From the IMG/VR virus record IMGVR_UViG_3300005827_000112, positions 1-26,770 of that record: DNA of 26,770 bases; one strand, 5' to 3'. Under the pieces are notes generated by a model. It was not told the origin of the DNA, did not search any database, and saw only the letters and a list, made by a program, of their open reading frames with translations. The stretch is from a virus. The stretch's first letter is position 1; each line of letters begins with the position of its first letter. A program made the translations under genes and the position numbers. Below, piece by piece: positions 19,438 through 26,728 of the stretch.

Positions 19438-21083
19438 TGGAAGAACAGAAATTTAGACCAGATAAACAGTGTGTCGCATACAAGCGTAACGCCCCTCGCT
19501 GGCAACGATTAGCCGATTTATTTATGGGGCCATCGGCATGGCTGGACTATAAAGCAAATGGCACTATTGGGCTGACTTCCAAGACTTCTAGCTACTTGCC
19601 CAAGGAACCCGCTGAAACTGATGTGGACTATCTCAATCGGGTGGTTCGCTCTCCATTCCATGACCGCTTCGCATTGTCTGTCAGAAAGTTCGTTAATCTC
19701 ATCTTTGCCAATGGGATTGATAGCTCCAAGGTTAATCCGCAGCTTGCTCTTCACTTGGAAAACTTGGATTATGAGGGCGGAACTTTTCAGCAATTCTTAA
19801 ATGAACACGCTGTGAAGGTTATGACTTTTGGGCACAGCTTTTTGTATGTCGATGCCCCTGCTACTGACATCATCCCCCAGAACCTTGCGGAATATCGGCA
19901 ATCAGGGCTGCGCCCCTATTGGGCGCAGTATTCACCGTTGCAAGTTCCATGGTTTAAGCCTGCGTTGGTGGGTGGTAGACGGGTTTTGGTTGAGGTCGCT
20001 TTGAAGGAAGTCGAGTTAATTGATACTCCCAAAGGGGAAGTTGAAGTTGAACAATGGCGATGGTTGCGCCCTGGTAGTTATGAAGTCTGGCAACGGTTAC
20101 CACAGGAACTAAGGCAAGATTCCAATGTTCCTGAGTTCCGCATGGTTTCCAGTGGGCAGACTTCGCTGGGATTTATCCCGCTGGTTCCTACTTACGCTGA
20201 CCTAAGAGAGGGCTGGTTTTTCAGTCGTCCTCCGCTGGGGGCAATGTCTGACCTTAATCTCACCCACTATCAAGTTTTTTCGGATCATCTCCGTAAGCTG
20301 CATTTGTGCTGTATGCCTGTCCCGGTACTGCGCGATAGTCAGCTTGATCCTGATAAGTCGTTGGTGATTGGCCCTAATTCCTTTTTGCATATCCGTGATC
20401 CCGGTGGGATGTTTACTTGGGCTGAGCCGCTTGCAACCTCCATCGAGCAATCGCGGCGTGAAGTTCAGGATTTAGAAAGCAGGATGGACATTCTTTCTGC
20501 TGCATACTTAGCAACTCCCGCCGATCGCCAAGCTGCTAAAACAACCGAGGTTCAGGTAGTTGAGCTTGAGTCAACTTTGGAAGGGTTTTGCTCCAGCTTT
20601 GGCGATGGCGTGAATGATGCGCTTAGGGTGCATGGCGCGTATCTGGGCATTACCGATCCTGGCACAGTTAGCCTGTCTGGGGACATTTTGAAGGAAGATC
20701 CAAGGGATTTCCAACTGCTCGATACCCTTGGCAAGTTGGACTACCAGAACCAATTGAGCCGTGAAACCTTCCTGACGTTGCTCAAAAATGCTGGATTCCT
20801 GCCTGAAGACTTTGATTTGAGCAGTGAACTAGCTCGACCTGCTGAGATGTCGCCTGATTTGGTTGATTCTTTAGTTAAGCTTGTGCAATGGGATCTCTTG
20901 GGCAAGCGTCGTATTTATGCGATTCTCCAGCGTTTGGGCTATATCCCGAATGAATGGTCTATTGATGATTTAATCAGCGAAACGGGGGAAACCTTACGTG
21001 TTGAATCAGTCTTTGGTGCCGCCCAACCTGCGCTCGACGATGCGCCAACCGCCAACCCGAACGTATTGGCTGCAACGGTTTGA
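19437..21083 (+). CDS. Portal protein (DUF4055-type)
   Basis: A 548-residue protein matching the DUF4055 phage portal family. Recognised parts are YLPKEPAETDVDYLNRVVRS near residues 53-72, then FANGIDSSKVNPQLALHLEN, RPYWAQYSPLQVPWF, the WRWLRPGSYEVWQRL strand, LGFIPLVPTYADL, DLNLTHYQVFSDHLRKLHLC and IGPNSFLHI. A long stem helix region follows (LESRMDILSAAYLATPADRQ). Portals form the dodecameric DNA channel at one capsid vertex and dock the terminase. The ATG overlaps the preceding stop as TAATG, so it is coupled. Its last 44 bases overlap an HNH gene. Confidence 0.9.
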   Translation: MEEQKFRPDKQCVAYKRNAPRWQRLADLFMGPSAWLDYKANGTIGLTSKTSSYLPKEPAETDVDYLNRVVRSPFHDRFALSVRKFVNLIFANGIDSSKVNPQLALHLENLDYEGGTFQQFLNEHAVKVMTFGHSFLYVDAPATDIIPQNLAEYRQSGLRPYWAQYSPLQVPWFKPALVGGRRVLVEVALKEVELIDTPKGEVEVEQWRWLRPGSYEVWQRLPQELRQDSNVPEFRMVSSGQTSLGFIPLVPTYADLREGWFFSRPPLGAMSDLNLTHYQVFSDHLRKLHLCCMPVPVLRDSQLDPDKSLVIGPNSFLHIRDPGGMFTWAEPLATSIEQSRREVQDLESRMDILSAAYLATPADRQAAKTTEVQVVELESTLEGFCSSFGDGVNDALRVHGAYLGITDPGTVSLSGDILKEDPRDFQLLDTLGKLDYQNQLSRETFLTLLKNAGFLPEDFDLSSELARPAEMSPDLVDSLVKLVQWDLLGKRRIYAILQRLGYIPNEWSIDDLISETGETLRVESVFGAAQPALDDAPTANPNVLAATV

Positions 21084-21426
21084 TTTTTTTCACGGGCAAT
21101 ATCCCGCCTGCTGGAAGAAAGGTCATGTTCAGAAGGTTTTGCTTGATTGGGCTAACCATCGCTGTGAGGTGTGCGATCGCGGACTAGATCAGGTATCTCT
21201 TCATGTCCACCACCTGACTTGGGCGGATAAACATGATTGCCGTTGGATCAATTTACTCGTTTGCTGCCGTGCGTGTCACGTCCAATTGCATAATCGGCGT
21301 TGGCAACCGGGGCAAAAGTGGGAGAGCCGCTGGGGAGAAGTGCCAGAGTGGGCGATCGCTAGGGGACTATTAGATAATGCTGGCAACCCAGTTTCCTCTA
21401 TAGATGTAGCTGCGATCGCTACTTAA
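21040..21426 (+). CDS. HNH endonuclease
   Basis: A 128-residue HNH protein from ATG 21040; an in-frame GTG at 20998 is less likely. The zinc pair CEVC (about 44-47), the LHVHHLTWADKHDCRWINLL block with the HH pair and catalytic His, and CRACHVQLHNRRW complete the HNH module. HNH nucleases beside terminase/portal genes can assist genome cleavage in packaging; a free-standing mobile nuclease is the alternative. It overlaps the portal gene and is followed by repeat copy 4. It is not closely similar to the HNH protein at 1881. Confidence 0.85.
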   Translation: MRQPPTRTYWLQRFDFFHGQYPACWKKGHVQKVLLDWANHRCEVCDRGLDQVSLHVHHLTWADKHDCRWINLLVCCRACHVQLHNRRWQPGQKWESRWGEVPEWAIARGLLDNAGNPVSSIDVAAIAT

Positions 21427-21470
21427 TTAAATCCAGTGGCAACCCAGTACAATCTAACTAATGGGTGTGT

Positions 21471-21611
21471 TTCCCACTCTTAGGCTCTGCCCTATCGATG
21501 TGCCCCCACCCCCCCCAAACCACACTACCAACCATCACTCTCAGCCCCTACCAAATTGCTGTTGATTTAAAAGGGGTACTGCGATTTTGTACACAATCTG
21601 AGTAGGCTGCT
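21471..21611 (+). repeat. Intergenic promoter repeat, copy 4 (full length, diverged left end)
   Basis: The left end reads CTTAGGCTCTGCCC instead of CTTAGGGCATACCC; the rest matches (ATCGAT, C5-A-C8, ACTCTCAGCCCCTACCAAATT, GATTTAAAAGGGGTACT). It then has GATTTTGTACACAATC and ends AGTAGGCTGCT before the ATG at 21612. TACTATTGAACTA of copy 3 is replaced by TACTGCGATT. Confidence 0.9.
21583..21598 (+). promoter_or_regulatory. GTAC-centred near-palindrome before the 21612 operon
   Basis: GATTTTGTACACAATC differs from a perfect palindrome at one symmetric pair. A near-identical copy lies at 11288-11303. Position and conservation suggest a promoter element or operator of the late genes. Confidence 0.55.
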
Positions 21612-21992
21612 ATGACTAACCTTTTGACTGACTATGATGATGGACTAATTGATTTGGATACTGAGTTAGAGCCAGTCGCCGATCGCTCCTCCCCTTTCCC
21701 ATATTTGACATCGGCTGAAGATGTCAAGCTCCCATATTTGACATCGGCTGAAGAGGTCAAGGATTTCCGAGAATATCAACGTCTTTCGCAGATCACGACT
21801 TCCGCTTTGAATGAAGTCATCGCCAAACAACAAGCGGCGATCGCTGAGAGGGATCGTAAAATTGCACAGTTGAATAATTGCTTACTGGAAGAGCTTTTTT
21901 TGCATCGACAGACATTGCAAACCCTTTTGTCTGCCATGTCGGCTAAGAATTTGGCATTACAGCAGCAGGTAGAGCGGCTGTCTCAACCCTAA
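21612..21992 (+). CDS. Hypothetical coiled-coil protein
   Basis: A 126-residue acidic protein. After an Asp-rich N-terminus come two tandem 11-residue units, PYLTSAEDVKL and PYLTSAEEVKD, encoded by a 33-bp tandem DNA repeat at 21698-21763. The C-terminal half (about 60-126) is a predicted coiled coil (KQQAAIAERDRKIAQLNNCL, then LSAMSAKNLALQQQVERL). It precedes the scaffold-like gene and may be a second scaffold or head-assembly factor. No family is recognised. Confidence 0.6.
   Translation: MTNLLTDYDDGLIDLDTELEPVADRSSPFPYLTSAEDVKLPYLTSAEEVKDFREYQRLSQITTSALNEVIAKQQAAIAERDRKIAQLNNCLLEELFLHRQTLQTLLSAMSAKNLALQQQVERLSQP
21698..21763 (+). repeat. Two tandem 33-bp units
   Basis: CCCATATTTGACATCGGC begins each unit; the units differ at only a few bases near their ends. 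They encode the PYLTSAE repeats of the coiled-coil protein. Confidence 0.9.
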
Positions 21993-22050
21993 TTCGGCAT
22001 TTTGCATTCTGCTTTGAAGCACTTACTTTAGACCTTAATCCCTTCAGACT

Positions 22051-22644
22051 ATGCAGACAGATGATTTAGACCTGACTGATCTAACCCCTACCGATGGCCT
22101 TGAAGGACTCCGCAAGGCGTTGGCCGCTGAACGTAGCCGCTCCAAGCAGCTTACTCAGGAGTTGCAAGTATATAAGGCTATTGGCTCTCCTGAAGAGTTT
22201 GGGCAGGCCAAGCGGATTGTCACTGAAGAACTGGAGTTAATGCAGCAAGAACTTCAGCAAGAGAGGCAAGCTTCCGCCCAACAACTTCAGGAGTTGCAAG
22301 CGAAGATCCAACAACAAACTTTACACCAAAACCTTTCTACTGCTTACGGAAACGCTAAGGGGCTTCCTCAGTACCAAGATGTTTTTGCTGCGTATCTTCA
22401 ATCTAGGCTCATTGTTTCCGATGATGGGGTTCTACTGGATGGTAAGCCGTTGGCTGATGCAATGCCAATCTTGAAGGAACAATACCCTCATTTCTTCGCC
22501 CCTGACTCTATTCCGATTGGGAGTGGTGTTGCATCTAGCCCTGGTGTTGCCTCTGGTAAGCCAACCATTAATTTGAATGATTGGGATAGTATGATGGATG
22601 CCGACTTGGCGGCTATTAAAGCTGGAGAAGTCGAGTTTATCTAA
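22051..22644 (+). CDS. Scaffolding-like protein (putative)
   Basis: A 197-residue acidic protein. An N-terminal acidic stretch (DDLDLTDLTPTDGLEGL) is followed by a long Gln/Glu-rich coiled coil (about 20-95; RIVTEELELMQQELQQER, QLQELQAKIQQQ). A small ordered region around 100-160 and a C-terminal segment with NDWDSMMDADLAAIKAGEVE complete it. Position between portal and coat genes, acidity, coiled coil and a C-terminal helix all fit scaffolding proteins that guide coat assembly. No sequence family is claimed. Its stop overlaps the next start as TAATG. Confidence 0.65.
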   Translation: MQTDDLDLTDLTPTDGLEGLRKALAAERSRSKQLTQELQVYKAIGSPEEFGQAKRIVTEELELMQQELQQERQASAQQLQELQAKIQQQTLHQNLSTAYGNAKGLPQYQDVFAAYLQSRLIVSDDGVLLDGKPLADAMPILKEQYPHFFAPDSIPIGSGVASSPGVASGKPTINLNDWDSMMDADLAAIKAGEVEFI

Positions 22645-23153
22645 TGAGTCTTAGGCAGATTGGCGATCGCTACTTAAAAGGCCGTATTTCTGCAACTGAG
22701 TTCTTGCGCTTGACAGAGATTCAGTTGCAGACTCTTTTTATGAAAGCGTTTGCTGATGTCTGGGGTCGGGTTCCCACTGATTTGGAGCAATTTGAAATTA
22801 TCCAAGCCATTGAGGAGCAAATCACTACCACTGTTGATGTGCAGACGGGTAAGGCTTGGGGCTTGACTGAGCGTATTCAGTCAGTGAACTCCAGGGCTAT
22901 TAGCTCTGCTGAGTTCTTAGCTTCGCTGGACTCCTATCAATCGTCACCGCTGCCGTTCCGCTGGCGGCAATCGGTAGCTAAGGCCAAGGCTGGTGGGTCT
23001 GTCTATGCGATTCGTCGGTTAGGTGTGGCTGAACATTGTGAACAGTGTCCGGGCTATGAGGTGCTGACCCCTACACTGATTGATTTGATTGTTCCCCCTG
23101 GCAATCTTTGCGATTGTCGTGGTCGTTGCAAGTGCGAGTTAGAGTTTATTTGA
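22644..23153 (+). CDS. Minor head / head-morphogenesis protein (putative)
   Basis: A 169-residue protein with a helical N-terminal two-thirds (GRISATEFLRLTEIQLQTLF, then QAIEEQITTTVDVQ). The C-terminal cysteine-rich module CEQCPGYEVL...PPGNLCDCRGRCKCELEFI resembles the metal-binding end of Mu gpF/SPP1 gp7-like minor head proteins, although it is shorter than they are. The position between scaffold and coat genes fits. It is translationally coupled to the scaffold gene. Confidence 0.6.
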   Translation: MSLRQIGDRYLKGRISATEFLRLTEIQLQTLFMKAFADVWGRVPTDLEQFEIIQAIEEQITTTVDVQTGKAWGLTERIQSVNSRAISSAEFLASLDSYQSSPLPFRWRQSVAKAKAGGSVYAIRRLGVAEHCEQCPGYEVLTPTLIDLIVPPGNLCDCRGRCKCELEFI

Positions 23154-23174
23154 TTTTCGTCCAGAAACTAAACC

Positions 23175-23209
23175 GCGATCGCTGTCTATGGTGGCGATCG
23201 CTTTTTTTT
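23175..23209 (+). terminator. HIP1-based rho-independent terminator
   Basis: GCGATCGC (23175-23182) and GCGATCGC (23194-23201) pair around an 11-base loop; eight T's follow. It ends the scaffold/minor-head unit, and a promoter motif for the coat gene starts five bases later. Confidence 0.85.
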
Positions 23210-23213
23210 GCCA

Positions 23214-23226
23214 TATTATTGAACTA
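23214..23226 (+). promoter_or_regulatory. Phage promoter motif before the coat gene
   Basis: TATTATTGAACTA followed by ATGCCCT, nearly identical to 11942-11961. Being placed right after a terminator, it should give the coat gene its own transcript, with a leader of about 80 bases. Confidence 0.6.
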
Positions 23227-23304
23227 ATGCCCTGGCCGTGGCATGATGCTGGCCTAGCGTGATGTGAGCGGGCGCGTTACTCGTATCTCGTTATTGGGGG
23301 CTGT

Positions 23305-24477
23305 ATGGCTTTAGATGACAATATGTTCACCCGCCTGGTGTCGGGCGTGGTGATGGCGGCGCGGGAAAATGCCGTGATGCCCAAGTACGTGAATAAGGAT
23401 CTGGCGGCTAGTTTGGCACAGCAAGGCAGTAAAGTTACCGTTCGGGTGGCTGGTGCTGTTACAGTCCGTGATGTCGTGCCGGGGCCGACTCCCCCCAGCA
23501 CTGCTGAAGCGGCTCCCACTACTTTTGATGTCAGCTTGGATTACTTTAAGGAAGCACCTTTTAAGTTAATCAGCCGGGATTTAAGTGGTCTGGATAAAAA
23601 AGGCTCTTACATTGAGGATCAAATTGCTGAGTCTGGTCGCGCGATCGCTAATGCGGTTGATAACTCTTTGTTGACGCTTTATAAAAAGTCTCCTTTCAGC
23701 ACTGGCACTGCTGGAACGACACCCTTTAGTACCTCGCTGAGTGCCCTTCAATCTGCTAGTGCGGTTCTCTACGCCAATCTGGTTTCGCCTAACGCTCCAG
23801 ATCGGACGCTATTACTCGATCCCTATGCTTACGGAAATGCGATGGGCTTGAACCAGTTGGCAAATGCTCAGTCTTTTGGAACCACTGATGTGATCCGTGA
23901 GGGTCGTATTGTTCGCGCTCTGGGCTTCAACTGGGATCAGGATCAGAACACGCCTTACCACACCAAGGGCACGGCTACGGGAACGCCGTTAACTAATGGC
24001 GTTCAGGCTATCGGGGTTACTAGCCTTGTTACTGATGGTTGGACGGCTTCTGTCACTGGCATTTTGAAGGAAGGCGACATTATCACCATCGCAGGTGATC
24101 CGAATCCCTATGTTGTCACCGCCGATGTAACTTCAAACGGGGCTGGTGCTGCCACTATTCCAATTAGTAATGGCTTCTTGAACCGTACTGCTGGCTTGTT
24201 GGTGGCCTGCGCCGACAATGCTGCTATTACCGTTGTTGGTAGCCATCGGGTTAATCTGGCATTCCATAAAAACTTTGCCTTGATTGCCTCTCGCCCACTC
24301 GATCGCATTGAGGGCGTTCCTCAGCAATCTCTTCGCAAGGTGTGGCCTGATCCTATTTCGGGGGTCATTTATACCATCAAAATTACTGAGCGGCATGAGG
24401 AATATGAGTTCTCCGTGCAAGCTCTTTGGGGTGTGCGTCAGGTTCGTCCTGAGTTTTGCTGCCGTATCCTGGGCTAA
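23305..24477 (+). CDS. Major capsid protein (P22 coat-like)
   Basis: A 390-residue protein with the layout of P22 gp5-type coats. It begins ALDDNMFTRLVSGVVMAARE, then VNKDLAASLAQQGSKVTVRV and YFKEAPFKLISRDLSGL. A helical spine segment follows (GRAIANAVDNSLLTLYKKS), then DRTLLLDPYAYGNAM. A beta-rich insertion at about 215-310 (TGILKEGDIITIAGDPNPYV) fits the P22 I-domain, and the protein closes with YEFSVQALWGVRQVRPEFC. HK97-fold coats of this kind build T=7-type heads with portal and scaffold, both encoded upstream. A purine-rich GGGGG lies before the ATG. Confidence 0.9.
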   Translation: MALDDNMFTRLVSGVVMAARENAVMPKYVNKDLAASLAQQGSKVTVRVAGAVTVRDVVPGPTPPSTAEAAPTTFDVSLDYFKEAPFKLISRDLSGLDKKGSYIEDQIAESGRAIANAVDNSLLTLYKKSPFSTGTAGTTPFSTSLSALQSASAVLYANLVSPNAPDRTLLLDPYAYGNAMGLNQLANAQSFGTTDVIREGRIVRALGFNWDQDQNTPYHTKGTATGTPLTNGVQAIGVTSLVTDGWTASVTGILKEGDIITIAGDPNPYVVTADVTSNGAGAATIPISNGFLNRTAGLLVACADNAAITVVGSHRVNLAFHKNFALIASRPLDRIEGVPQQSLRKVWPDPISGVIYTIKITERHEEYEFSVQALWGVRQVRPEFCCRILG

Positions 24478-24480
24478 ACA

Positions 24481-24789
24481 ATGCTTCCCACTGTTAAGGT
24501 TCTCAATCCGACTGGCGGTTGGATGCTGATCAATGAGTCTGATTTTGATGGGGCAATTCATCAGCTTTGGACTGGTTCTCAGCATCCAACCGCTTTTCTT
24601 GCATTTATTAATTCTGCCTCTTCTTCTCAGATGGCAGATCGATTGCCTGGGATTGGTGAAACGTCCGCGCATTCCATCGTCGCGGCTCGTAATCAGCTTG
24701 AGTCTGGCTTCACTTGTCTGTCTGAATTGCCCAAGGTTCGTGGTGTTGACTGGACGGGGTTAGCCGATGATTTTAACCAACCCGACTGA
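24481..24789 (+). CDS. Helix-hairpin-helix protein (ComEA-like) in the head module
   Basis: A 102-residue protein. The C-terminal two-thirds (about 40-90) match the ComEA-type tandem helix-hairpin-helix: [20 protein letters not shown], then [20 protein letters not shown], the LPGIG hairpin being diagnostic. Such modules bind DNA backbones without sequence specificity. It lies three bases after the coat gene and overlaps the fibre gene by 23 bases, so it is probably a structural or head-completion protein that contacts packaged DNA. A stray accessory is less likely. Confidence 0.75.
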   Translation: MLPTVKVLNPTGGWMLINESDFDGAIHQLWTGSQHPTAFLAFINSASSSQMADRLPGIGETSAHSIVAARNQLESGFTCLSELPKVRGVDWTGLADDFNQPD

Positions 24790-26287
24790 ACAGCTTATCA
24801 ATATCTTGCAGACTGCGATCGCGAATTTGGGCGGGTCTAGTCCTGCCCGTGGTCGTCAAAACAGTCAGCAAGACTATCTCTATGCCTGCGCCCAACGATT
24901 AGCCGATGTGCTGGGCGGTGCGGGTGGCTTGCCTTCCGGCGCGGCGGGTGGTGCGTTGTCTGGTACTTATCCTAATCCTGGGCTGGCCGCTGGGTATATT
25001 GATGATTTTCATGTGGCCGCTGCTGCTGGGATTGACATTTCAAAGCTTAATGGGGTGGCTTCGGCTGTTCATGCCCATTCCGCTGCTGAACTGACTTCCG
25101 GTAATTTAGCGATCGCCCGTTTCAATGCTGGCACTAGCGCAAGTGCCGCAACGTTTTGGCGTGGTGACGGAACTTGGGCGACTCCCGCTGGCGGCGCAGG
25201 TACATGGGGAACCATTACTGGAACGTTAAGCAATCAAACCGATTTGCAGAGTGCTTTGGATGCTAAGGCGGCAACTAGCGGCCTTGGGGCTTTAGCTACT
25301 CTTAGTAGTGTGGATCTGAGCGGATCTCAAGCTACAGGCATTTTAGCGGCTGCTAGATTCCCTGCGCTGACTGGTGCTGTAACCACCTCTGCCGGGGCTG
25401 TGGCCACAACTTTGGCGGCGGGTGCTGTGGCTTTGTCCAACATGGCAAATTTGGCCGCCAATTCCATCATTGGCAACAATACAGGTAGTCCCGCTACTCC
25501 ATTAGCCTTGACTGCTGCACAGGTTAAGAGTTTGTTGGCGATCGCATCATCTGATGTATCCGGCCTTGGGGCTTTAGCTACTCTTAGTAGTGTGGATCTG
25601 AGCGGATCTCAAGCTACAGGCATTTTAGCGGCTGCTAGATTCCCTGCGCTGACTGGCGATGTAACTACGGTTGCCGGGGCCTTGGCTACTACCATCGCTA
25701 ATGATGCGGTGACTTATGCGAAGCTGCAAAACATCTCAACTCAGCGGATTTTGGCTCGAAATACTGCCGGGGCGGGTGACGCTGAAGAAGTGACGGCAAC
25801 TCAGGCTTTAGACTGGATTGGATCTACACGTGGGCAAATCCTATTTAGGGGTGCGTCGGCGTGGACAGCGTTAGGCGCAGGGACAGCAGGACAATTTCTG
25901 CGAACCAATGGATCGGGTGCTGATCCATCGTGGGGTGCGCCTGTTATTGCCCCTGGCTACACCAGTGCATTGCAAGCCATTACAACGGCTGGATCTCTAA
26001 CACTGGCTCATGGCCTGGGTGCTAGACCTCAGATGGTAATGGCAGAGCTAGAGTGTTTAACGGCTCAAGGGAATTATTCAATTGGGGATAAAATCTGTTT
26101 TCCCGTTAGCCAATATTGGGTTGATTCGGCTTCTAACGTTTATGGAGTTTTTTGTTTTCCAGATTCGACCAATCTAAATATTAGGTTTGGGGCTGCATCG
26201 ATAGCCTTGATGAACAAGACTACTGGGGGCACTTTTGGAATCACTAACGCTAATTGGAATATTCGATTTTACGCTTGGACTTGGTAA
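24767..26287 (+). CDS. Repetitive tail fibre/spike-like protein
   Basis: A 506-residue low-charge protein rich in Ala, Gly, Thr and Ser. After a short helical N-terminus come collagen-like or beta-helical repeats: [10 protein letters not shown], two identical 32-residue blocks [15 protein letters not shown]...FPALTG at about 172-202 and 266-297, and [18 protein letters not shown], a stretch familiar from phage tail-fibre shafts. The C-terminal 110 residues (after [19 protein letters not shown]) are compositionally different, ending [13 protein letters not shown], and are the likely receptor-binding head. No chaperone domain is evident. It is the only fibre in the window. Confidence 0.75.
   Translation: MILTNPTEQLINILQTAIANLGGSSPARGRQNSQQDYLYACAQRLADVLGGAGGLPSGAAGGALSGTYPNPGLAAGYIDDFHVAAAAGIDISKLNGVASAVHAHSAAELTSGNLAIARFNAGTSASAATFWRGDGTWATPAGGAGTWGTITGTLSNQTDLQSALDAKAATSGLGALATLSSVDLSGSQATGILAAARFPALTGAVTTSAGAVATTLAAGAVALSNMANLAANSIIGNNTGSPATPLALTAAQVKSLLAIASSDVSGLGALATLSSVDLSGSQATGILAAARFPALTGDVTTVAGALATTIANDAVTYAKLQNISTQRILARNTAGAGDAEEVTATQALDWIGSTRGQILFRGASAWTALGAGTAGQFLRTNGSGADPSWGAPVIAPGYTSALQAITTAGSLTLAHGLGARPQMVMAELECLTAQGNYSIGDKICFPVSQYWVDSASNVYGVFCFPDSTNLNIRFGAASIALMNKTTGGTFGITNANWNIRFYAWTW
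25279..25656 (+). repeat. Perfect 96-bp direct repeat in the fibre gene
   Basis: Bases 25279-25374 and 25561-25656 are identical; the offset is 282 bases (94 codons). DNA identity including third codon positions implies a recent in-frame duplication or gene conversion. Confidence 0.95.
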
Positions 26288-26289
26288 CT

Positions 26290-26727
26290 ATGACGATCGC
26301 TGTGATTGACCAAAACGGAAACTATATCCAATCCTTTGAGGACGGCTATTCTGTGCAACTTCAAGCAGGCCAGAAGGTTATCAATCATGCGCCTTATGAC
26401 GCGCGGCAAAAATGGTTGGGAGATCGCTGGTCAGATGCTCCAGCTTCTCCTAATTGGGTAGCGTTTCGGCGGACGTTGATGGGGTCTGATGCCTACAACT
26501 CACTCAAAAAACTCAATTTCAGTCCAGAAAAGTACGATTTGATTGTCAACTTGAGCGTGTCGCTCATCGTTACTCCGCCAAACGTTGAACTTATTGCGTC
26601 GCTGTGGAACCAGCTAGACAGGGCAACTCTTAACCCGCAAAGGATTCAGAGCTTAAGGGATGCGATCGCGGCTAATAATATTCCCCTGTCAATTGATAAT
26701 CAGGGGACTATAACTGTAGTAGGTTAG
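26290..26727 (+). CDS. Hypothetical protein after the fibre (tail-fibre assembly-like)
   Basis: A 145-residue protein from ATG 26290, two bases after the fibre stop; the ORF limit at 26254 would overlap the fibre. The N-terminus is beta-rich (IAVIDQNGNYIQSFEDGYSV). Then comes GDRWSDAPASPNWVAFRRTL and a helical half (SLKKLNFSPEKYDLIVNL, then RIQSLRDAIAANNI). Small proteins right after a fibre often attach to or help fold it, so a fibre accessory is likely. No specific family is recognised. Repeat copy 5 follows. Confidence 0.55.
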   Translation: MTIAVIDQNGNYIQSFEDGYSVQLQAGQKVINHAPYDARQKWLGDRWSDAPASPNWVAFRRTLMGSDAYNSLKKLNFSPEKYDLIVNLSVSLIVTPPNVELIASLWNQLDRATLNPQRIQSLRDAIAANNIPLSIDNQGTITVVG

Positions 26728-26728
26728 T

